NCBI GenBank assembly: GCA_034509425.1
Contig: JAVTVJ010000833.1
Coordinates: forward strand, 20,901 to 84,900
Length of the DNA stretch: 64,000 nucleotides
Origin: Eopsaltria australis
Taxonomy: Eukaryota > Chordata > Aves > Passeriformes > Petroicidae
Direction: 5' to 3'
The notes below the pieces were generated by a model that was not told where the DNA came from, did no database searches, and saw only the letters and a program-made list of their open reading frames with translations. Positions 57,407 to 64,000 of this stretch are shown here, piece after piece. Every line of letters begins with the position of its first letter. The first letter of the stretch is position 1. The position numbers and the translations under genes were made by a program.

Positions 57407-58455
57407 TGTCGGAGGTTAGATTTAGTTTTTTTTCCTCAGGAATTATTTCTCCCATGGGTTGCTAAGACACAAATGATTGAGCTAATTGCTGAGTACTTAA
57501 GAGAACAAAGCACAAGGCTAGGGGCCATTCTCCTTGGCAGGGTGCGGCAGAATTGCCCCTCATGGAAGCAGGGCTTGACAACGTGAGATTTTGGAGACTG
57601 AAAAGCAAGGGCGGGGGGAGGTCACGCTCTCTTGCTCGGGACCCTCGGAGCGGGACGGTCGGAGCTGCTGTCTGCTGAACCCACGACCCCCTGAGAAGCC
57701 AGCACAGAGCTGCCGGTCTGTCTGCTGTGAGTCTCTGCCCTCTGCCCCATTGGGAGCTGCCTGCCACCAGCCTGTCTCTTCCCCCCGCCCCTCCTCACCG
57801 CTCCGAGTTTCTTCGCTACACTGTAGAGGGGCTTCCCCTGCACGTCGGGACCTCTTACCGTCACTGCTGCCTGTGTCCGGGGATCCTGCTGTGGCACCGA
57901 CACCAGCTGCCCCCCCACCCCCCGCCCCCGAGGGTCTGTAGAACAAAGGCTCTCCTCCATCCCTCCGTGCCTCGGGCAGCCGCCATTGCCGTGTGCTACC
58001 TGAGCTCACGCCGGAGCACCTCCTGCAGCCGCCAGGGAATCATCACACCCAGAGCACCCCTGCAGCCACCGGGGAATCACCACACCCAGAGCGCCCCTGC
58101 AGCCACCGGGGAATAACCACACCAAAAACGCCCCTGCAGCCACCAGAGAATCATCACACCCAGAGCGCCCCCTGCAGGCTGTGACTGGAACTGCACCAAA
58201 GGGAAAAGGTGCCTGAAGCCGAGCAGGCTGCCACTGGGTTTCTGGTTCTGTTTGTTGGTTAACGTTATAGGTGTTGTTATTTGTTAGCTTTGTTTTAGAT
58301 ATTAGTAAAGAACTGTTATTCCTATTCCCATATCTTTGCCTGAGAGCCTCTTGATTTCAAATTTATAATAATTCGGAGGGAGAGGGGTTACAGTTTCCCA
58401 TTCTAAGGGAGGCTCCTGCCTTCCTTAACAGACACCTGTCCTTCAAACCAGGACA
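57407..58455 (+). repeat. 5' LTR of ERVL-A provirus 2, longer than the others
   Basis: TGTCGGAGG...CCAGGACA, 1049 bp versus ~900 for relatives. The extra length is largely explained by a tandem array at about 58015-58170. Confidence 0.9.
58015..58170 (+). repeat. ~37-bp tandem array in the ERVL-A LTR
   Basis: Four units of GCCCCTGCAGCCACCGGGGA.. with ATCACCACACCCAGA, against one in the LTRs at 3072, 20768, 48230 and 54550. Confidence 0.85.
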
Positions 58456-58460
58456 GATTT

Positions 58461-58478
58461 TGGTGCCCAACGTGGCGC
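58461..58478 (+). promoter_or_regulatory. Primer-binding site, tRNA-Lys1,2-like
   Basis: TGGTGCCCAACGTGGCGC; differs by one base from the site in provirus 1. Confidence 0.85.
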
Positions 58479-58565
58479 ACGAAGGCATCGAGGGGAAGAA
58501 GGATAACAGTTCTTGAGTAAGGCAGTTTTTGTGTGCTGGATATAGGAACCTCATTAGGTTGCACC

Positions 58566-60334
58566 ATGTGGTCTAGCTTATCCCGGTTCATATGGCAAGT
58601 GGTCACGGCTCTCTCTCTCCCATTTGCAGCCCCGTAGTGGTCACGGCTCTCTCTCTCCCATTTGCAGCCCCGTATCTAAACATGGGCCCTATAACTAAGG
58701 CTAGAGTGGCTGTTATACAGTTTGTGTCATGGGTCAATAAGGTGAGGAATTCATGGATTTTCAACTTCCTCTGGAAGGCAGGCATGTGGATTCACAGCTA
58801 CCACACACTAATGACATGTTTTCAGGGTTACTTTAATAATGGTACCTTTTGTGAGGAAGTGACACCAAAAGAAATGTTCTCACAACGCCTCACCCAGCTC
58901 TTTGGGCCTATCCCGCCAATCTTTGAGGGGTTCAAATCTTCTCTAGATGCTAATGATATCATACAGTGGCTGGCGTTGCTGATAGTCCTACTCTATTTAG
59001 CATTCAGGGATAAAGGGGGTCTGACTTGGATAGCCACTCTGACACCTACCCCAAACAATAGGGATGAGGTCCCAGAACCTGACATGGCCCCAAGGACTAG
59101 GGATGCTGCCAAAGAAACCGACATGGCCCCAGAGACTAGGGATGCTGCCACAGAACCTGACATGGCCCCAGAAACTAGGGACACCGTCCCAGAACCTGAC
59201 ATTGTCCCAGACAGTAGAGATGCTGCTACAGAGTGTGACCCGGCCCCACAACCCACCTCAGAAACAAACCACCTGGATTAGGTGGGGGCCCTGGTGAAGG
59301 AGATACGCGAGATGAGCCAAGTGCTGAAAGAATACACTTGCCCAGCTGGTGGGAAACCCTCCCCCTACCCCAAAGAGGGAGAGTCTAATGGGGCAGCAGA
59401 GGAACCCAGGGATGTTACAACTGCTCAGGCTCCAGTCAGACCAGAAGGGCAGCCACAGCCAGTAGCAGTTGCCCCTGTGGAAAAGAGGAAGACTAAGGTC
59501 AAACCAGAGCAGCCAGTGAGTAATGATGGGGAAGCAGGACCCTCTCAACCAGTAGGGAGGCCAAGGATTGAAATCACTACCGAGTCCCTGGGGTATGACA
59601 GTCTCCGTAATCTACGAAAAGACATTGTGCAACGGGGTCGTGAGCCTTTTACAACCTGGTTACTTCGGGTCTGTGACCTTATGGGTATGGGCGTGCAGCT
59701 GGATAGTATTGAGGCAAGGCAGATGGGACCCTTGTCCCAGGACTCGGGGGTGGATCAGGTATTCGGAAGAGACGACGGGCCCCTGTCTCTCTGGGAACGG
59801 CTTTTAATAAGTGTAAGAGAGAGGTTTGTCAACAGGGAGAGAATGCAGGAGTATCATCATAGAAGACCATGGAAGACTCTTGAAGAGGGAATCCAACAGC
59901 TGAGGGAGGTGGCAGTATTGGAGGTACTCTTCGGGAGGGATGGACAACATGATAATGACCCCGACAAGGTCAAGTGTACAGGGCAAATGTTGTGGAACTT
60001 GGCAAAGCTAAGGCCCTCCCAATACACCATCTTCATTGCAACAATTAATGCTGATGACAACCGAGAGACAGTGGGTTCCATAGCCACCAAACTCAGGAAT
60101 TATGATAGTATGATCAGTGGCCCAATACAGGCTCAGGTCTCTGCTGTGGTCAAAGACCTCAGAGGGTAGATGAGGGAGGTGAGGGAGGAGATGAGGATGA
60201 TGAGTGCAGCACCAGTGCGAGTCACAATCCCCAAAGTCAGAGCCCAGCGCCCCCCAGCCAGGGAGAGAGGGTACACCCCGCGATCTGAGCTGTGGTTCTT
60301 CCTGTGTGATCATGGAGAAGACATGAGGAAGTGA
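58566..60334 (+). pseudogene. gag: ERVL-A gag (provirus 2), broken
   Basis: The ATG at 58566 corresponds to the start in provirus 1, but a 38-bp duplication (58598-58635 and 58636-58673) shifts the frame and gives TAG at 58635-58637. Another ATG at 58592 enters the downstream gag frame. That frame then meets TAG at 59279-59281 (TGG in provirus 1) and TAG at 60167-60169, beside a 3-base deletion, before the shared TGA at 60332-60334. The membrane-like N-terminus, about four 13-residue repeats and the capsid-type motifs are otherwise as in provirus 1. Confidence 0.88.
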
Positions 60335-61858
60335 GATAGGAAACCCACAGCTACCCTGGCAGCACGGGTACAGCAACTCAAGGAGGGAAATACTAACCGA
60401 GGCGGGGGGTCTACTAAAGTGAAGGTAGCCTCAGCCTCCCATGACCGAGATGACAGATATTACAGAAGGGAGGATGATCTGTCAGATACCCTCGAGGGGA
60501 CCTCTACTATGTATGCCCTGGAAAGAAATGATAACCTGGGCTAGAGGGGCCCTGCCTCTAGCCAGGAAGAGGCACAGGAAAACCTGGTCTTTTGGACAGT
60601 GTGGATCCGATGGCCTGGCACATCAGAGCCACAAAAACATGAAGCATTAGTTCATACTAGTGCGCAGTGTACCTTAATTCCATCGGGACATGTGGGGGCA
60701 GAACCTGTTTCTATTGCCGGGGTGACAGGGGGATCACAGCAATTAACTTTGTTGGAAGCCAAGGTGAGCCTGACCGGGAAGGAGTGGCAGAAACACCCCA
60801 TTGTGACTGGTCCAGAGGCCCCATGTATTCTGGGCATAGACTTCCTCCCGAATGGCTATTACAAAGACCCAAAGGGACTCAGGTGGGCTTTCGGAATAGC
60901 GGCTGTGGAGGCAGAGGGCACCAGGCAACTGAACACCTTGCCTGGACTATGAGAAAATCCAAATGCAGTGGGACTCCTGAGAGTAAAAGAGCAACAAGTG
61001 CCAATTGCCACCTCGACAGTGCACTGCTGGCAGTACCGGACGAATCGAGACGCCGTGATCCCAATCCACAAGATGATCCGTGACCTGGAAAGCCAAGGAG
61101 TGGTCAGTAAAGCTCACTCACCCTTCAACAGCCCCATCTGGCCTGCGCGCAAGTCTGACGGGGAATGGAGATTGACTGTGGACTATCGTGCTTTGAATGA
61201 AGTGACTCCACCATTGAGTGCTGCCATGCCAGACATGCTGGAGCTCCAGTACGAGCTGGAGTCCAAGGCAGCAAAATGGTATGCCACCATTGACATTGCC
61301 AATGCGTTCTTCTCCATCCCTCTGGCAGCGGAGTGCAGGCCCCAGTTTGCCTTCACCTGGAGAGGTGTGTAATATACCTGGAATCGGCTGCCCCAGGGGT
61401 GGAGGCACAGCCCCACGATCTGCCATGGACTGATCCAGGCTGCACTGGAAAAGGGTGAGGCTCCAGAGCATCTCCAATACATCGATGATATCATTGTGTG
61501 GGGGAACACGGCAGCACAGGTATTTGAGAAAGGAGAGAAGATCATCATGATCCTCCTGGAAGCCGGTTTTGCCATCAAGAAAAGCAAAGTCAAGGGACCT
61601 GCTCGAGAGATCCAGTTCCTGGGGGTAAAATGGCAAGATGGACGGCGCCAGATTCCCACAGAGGTCATCAATAAGATCACTGCGATGTCTCCGCCAACTA
61701 ACAAAAAGGAAACTCAAGCTTTCCTAGGGGCCATAGGCTTTTGGAGGATGTACAATCCAGAGTACAGCCAGATTGTGAGCCCTCTCTACCTGGTCACCCG
61801 CTAGAAGAACGATTTTCACTGGGGCCCTGAACAACAACAAGCGTTTGCCCAGATCTAG
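60335..61858 (+). pseudogene. pol: ERVL-A protease and RT (provirus 2), broken
   Basis: In-frame stops at TAG 60542-60544 (shared), TGA 60950-60952 and TAA 61370-61372 (private), TAG 61802-61804 and 61856-61858 (shared). The protease site reads LVHTSAQC: the catalytic Asp codon is CAT at 60653-60655, so it is inactive as read. RT motifs SPFNSPIWPARK, RLTVDYRALNEV and YIDD (61478-61489) are present but on both sides of the TAA. Confidence 0.88.
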
Positions 61859-61909
61859 CAGGAGATCGCTCATGCAGTAGCGCTTGGCCCAGTAAGGACG
61901 GGACCAGAG

Positions 61910-63727
61910 GTGAGGAATGTGCTTTATTCTGCAGCCGGGAACAATGGTTTGTCCCGGAGCCTTTGGCAGAAGGTGCCAGGAGAGACTCAAGGCCGACCAC
62001 TGGGATTCTGGAGCCGGAGTTACAGAGGGTCTGAAGCCAACTACACCCCCACAGAGAAGGAAATCTTGGCCGCCTATGAAGGAGTTCAAGCCGCCTCAGA
62101 GGTAATCGGCACTGAAGCACAACTCCTCCTGGCACCCCGACTACCAGTGCTGGGGAGGATGTTTAAAGGAAAGGCTCCCTCTACCCACCACGCCACCAAT
62201 GCCACATGGAGTAAGTGGATCGTGCTTATCACACAGAGCGCCCGCATTGGAAATCCGAACCGCCCTGGGATCCTAGAAATAATTACGAACTGGCCAGAAG
62301 GTGAGAGTTTTGGTCTCACTGATGAAGAGGAGCAAGAACAAGTGACCCGAGCTGAGGAGGCTCCACCATACAATCAACTGCTAGATGAAGAAAAGTGCTA
62401 CGCCCTTTTCACTGATGGTTCCTGTCGCATCATAGGGATGAACCGGAAGTGGAAAGCAGCTGTGTGGAGCCCCACACGACAGGTTGCAGAAGCCACTGAA
62501 GGAGAGGGTGGGTCGAGCCAATTTGCTGAACTCAAAGCTGTTCAGCTGGCCCTGGACATTGCTGAGAGAGAGAAGTGGCCAAAGCTCTACCTCTACACCG
62601 GTTCGTGGATGGTAGCCAATGCTCTATGGGGTTGGCTGGAAAGGTGGAAAAAGGCCAACTGGCAGAGTAGAGGAAAGCCAATCTGGGGAGCTGATGAATG
62701 GAAAGACATTGCCACTCGGGTAGAGAAGCTACCCGTAAAGGTCCGCCATGTAGACGCCCATGTCCCTAAGAGCCGAGCTAACGAAGAACACCAGAACAAC
62801 AAGCAGGTAGATCACGCCGCAAAGATAGAGGTGGCACAGATAGATTTAGACTGGCAACACAAAGGGGAGCTGTTCCTAGCCCGATGGGCCCATGATGCCT
62901 CAGGCCACCAAGGCAGAGATGCCACCTATAAGTGGGCACGAGACCGAGGGGTGGACCTAACCATGGACAGTATCTCCCAGGTGATCCATGATTGTGAGAC
63001 GTGCGCCGCGATCAAACAGGCCAAGCGGGTAAAGCCTCTATGGTATGGTGGACGGTGGTCCAAATACAAGTATGGAGTGGCTTGGCAAATTGATTACATC
63101 ACACTGCCCCAAACCCGCCAAGGCAAGCGCTACATTCTCACAATGGTGGGAGCCACCACAGGATGGCTGGAGACCTACCCTGTGCCTCATGCCACTGCCC
63201 AGAACACCATCCTGGGCCTCGAAAAACAGGTTCTTTGGAGACATGGTACCCTCGAGAGAATTGAATCCGACAATGGGACTCATTTCAAAAATAGCCTTAT
63301 AAACACCTGGGCTAGGGAACACGGCATCAAGTGGGTGTACCATATCCCTTATCATGCACCAGCAGCTGGGAAAGTTGAACGGTACAATGGCCTGCTCAAA
63401 ACCACCTTGAAAGCGCTGGGTGGGGGGACATTCAAGAACTGGGAGACTAATTTGGCAAAGGCCACATGGTTAGCGAACACCCGAGGCTCCTCCAACCGAG
63501 CAGATCCTGCCCACTCTGACCCCTTGCGAACAACAGATGGAGATAAGGTTCCAGTAGTACACATGAGAGGTATGCTGGGAAAGACTGTTTGGGTAAACTC
63601 TGCCTCAAGCAACGACAATCCCATCCGTGGGGTTGTCTTTGCTCAGGGACCAGGCTGCACCTGGTGGGTGATGCAAAGGGATGGAGAGACCCGATGCATA
63701 CCTCAAGGAGATCTTGTTTTAGGGTGA
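61910..63727 (+). CDS. pol: ERVL-A RNase H-integrase ORF, 605 codons (partial pol)
   Basis: Open from just after the last shared TAG to TGA 63725-63727. The first codon shown (AGG..ATG region) is not a proven start; it is the uninterrupted C-terminal part of pol. RNase H has LFTDGSC and FAELKAVQLAL, but the third acidic site reads LYTGSWMV: GGT at 62600-62602 where provirus 1 has GAT, so RNase H is probably dead. Integrase looks complete: HDASGHQG..CETC zinc site, D in WQIDYITL, D in ESDNGTHF, E in GKVERYNGLL, and a C-terminal domain ending CIPQGDLVLG. No env follows. Confidence 0.85.
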   Translation: MRNVLYSAAGNNGLSRSLWQKVPGETQGRPLGFWSRSYRGSEANYTPTEKEILAAYEGVQAASEVIGTEAQLLLAPRLPVLGRMFKGKAPSTHHATNATWSKWIVLITQSARIGNPNRPGILEIITNWPEGESFGLTDEEEQEQVTRAEEAPPYNQLLDEEKCYALFTDGSCRIIGMNRKWKAAVWSPTRQVAEATEGEGGSSQFAELKAVQLALDIAEREKWPKLYLYTGSWMVANALWGWLERWKKANWQSRGKPIWGADEWKDIATRVEKLPVKVRHVDAHVPKSRANEEHQNNKQVDHAAKIEVAQIDLDWQHKGELFLARWAHDASGHQGRDATYKWARDRGVDLTMDSISQVIHDCETCAAIKQAKRVKPLWYGGRWSKYKYGVAWQIDYITLPQTRQGKRYILTMVGATTGWLETYPVPHATAQNTILGLEKQVLWRHGTLERIESDNGTHFKNSLINTWAREHGIKWVYHIPYHAPAAGKVERYNGLLKTTLKALGGGTFKNWETNLAKATWLANTRGSSNRADPAHSDPLRTTDGDKVPVVHMRGMLGKTVWVNSASSNDNPIRGVVFAQGPGCTWWVMQRDGETRCIPQGDLVLG

Positions 63728-63811
63728 ACTACTTATGACACCGTGCTTGTATCTGTATCTGCATGTATGTATATACTTCGAAGGTTTCAATTTGATGTAA
63801 GGTGTTTGCAT

Positions 63812-63836
63812 GGGAAAAAAAATTTGGGGTGGAGAA
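63812..63836 (+). promoter_or_regulatory. Polypurine tract, ERVL-A provirus 2
   Basis: GGGAAAAAAAATTTGGGGTG then GAGAA, directly before the 3' LTR. Confidence 0.75.
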
Positions 63837-64000
63837 TGTTGGAGGTTAGATTTAGTTTTTTATTCCTCAGGAATTTTTTCTCCCATGGGTTGCTAAGACA
63901 CAAATGATTGAGCTAATTGCTGAGTACTTAAGAGAACAAAGCACAAGGCTAGGGGCCTTTCTCCTTGGCAGGGTGCGGCAGAATTGCCCCTCATGGAAGC
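63837..64000 (+). repeat. 3' LTR of ERVL-A provirus 2 (first 164 bp)
   Basis: TGTTGGAGG start and same order as the other ERVL-A LTRs; cut by the window end. Confidence 0.92.

Larger units (their letters stand above)
57407..64000 (+). mobile_element. ERVL-A provirus 2, cut by the window edge
   Basis: Same order as provirus 1: 5' LTR (57407-58455), Lys1,2-like primer site, gag, protease-RT-RNase H-integrase, polypurine tract (63812-63836), 3' LTR from 63837. Here gag and the first half of pol are broken, while RNase H-integrase is open. The target duplication cannot be checked because the right end is outside the window. Confidence 0.9.

Noticed and set aside
61118..61717. 199-codon minus frame
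   Set aside because: Antisense shadow of the RT gene; its counterpart at 52103 is broken.

Overview
The window looks like bird nuclear DNA, most likely from a songbird. CR1 LINE tails are present, and three classes of endogenous retrovirus (ERV) with bird-type layout fill roughly two thirds of the 64 kb. I found no convincing host gene, tRNA, rRNA or CRISPR array. Such ERV density would fit a W chromosome or other low-recombination heterochromatin, but that is inference only.

Layout. 1-2257: 5' end of a class I (gammaretrovirus-like) provirus on the minus strand: gag matrix, tRNA-Pro-like primer site, LTR. 3072-3989: solo LTR of the family called here ERVL-A. 3990-11463: decayed gammaretrovirus-like provirus on the plus strand (pol, env, 3' LTR), cut by two solo LTRs of one family in opposite orientation. 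It abuts a class II ERV (11464-15045) that keeps a gag nucleocapsid piece, an integrase tail, an uninterrupted 436-codon alpharetrovirus-like env and its 3' LTR. 15046-29835: host-like sequence with solo LTRs (19225, 20768, 24194, 26579, 28515) and a CR1 fragment. 29836-36138: a class III provirus (ERVL-B, minus strand) into which a gag-only class II provirus (31261-34565) and a solo LTR (34631-35214) have inserted. 36139-42189: no gene seen. 42224-47492: a second gag-only class II provirus, inserted in a CR1 and itself hit by a 1.6-kb solo LTR. 48230-55448 and 57407-64000: two ERVL-A proviruses (gag-pro-pol, no env seen) in the same orientation, the second running off the window.

Many insertions are supported by target-site duplications readable in the flanks: mostly 5 bp for the class III-like LTRs, 6 bp for the class II provirus at 42224, and 7 bp at 31261. 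Primer sites include tRNA-Pro-like, tRNA-Lys1,2-like, tRNA-Lys3-like and one I cannot assign.

Most notable: (1) a class II element layout whose only ORF is a matrix domain plus a Pro-rich tail and a basic C-terminus, seen twice; (2) the intact env at 13379; (3) four in-frame stop codons at identical places in two ERVL-A copies with unrelated upstream flanks, suggesting spread in trans or stop-codon readthrough; (4) ERVL Gag proteins with a membrane-like N-terminus and, in ERVL-A, a variable 13-residue repeat. All viral genes here are described as found, with their breaks.
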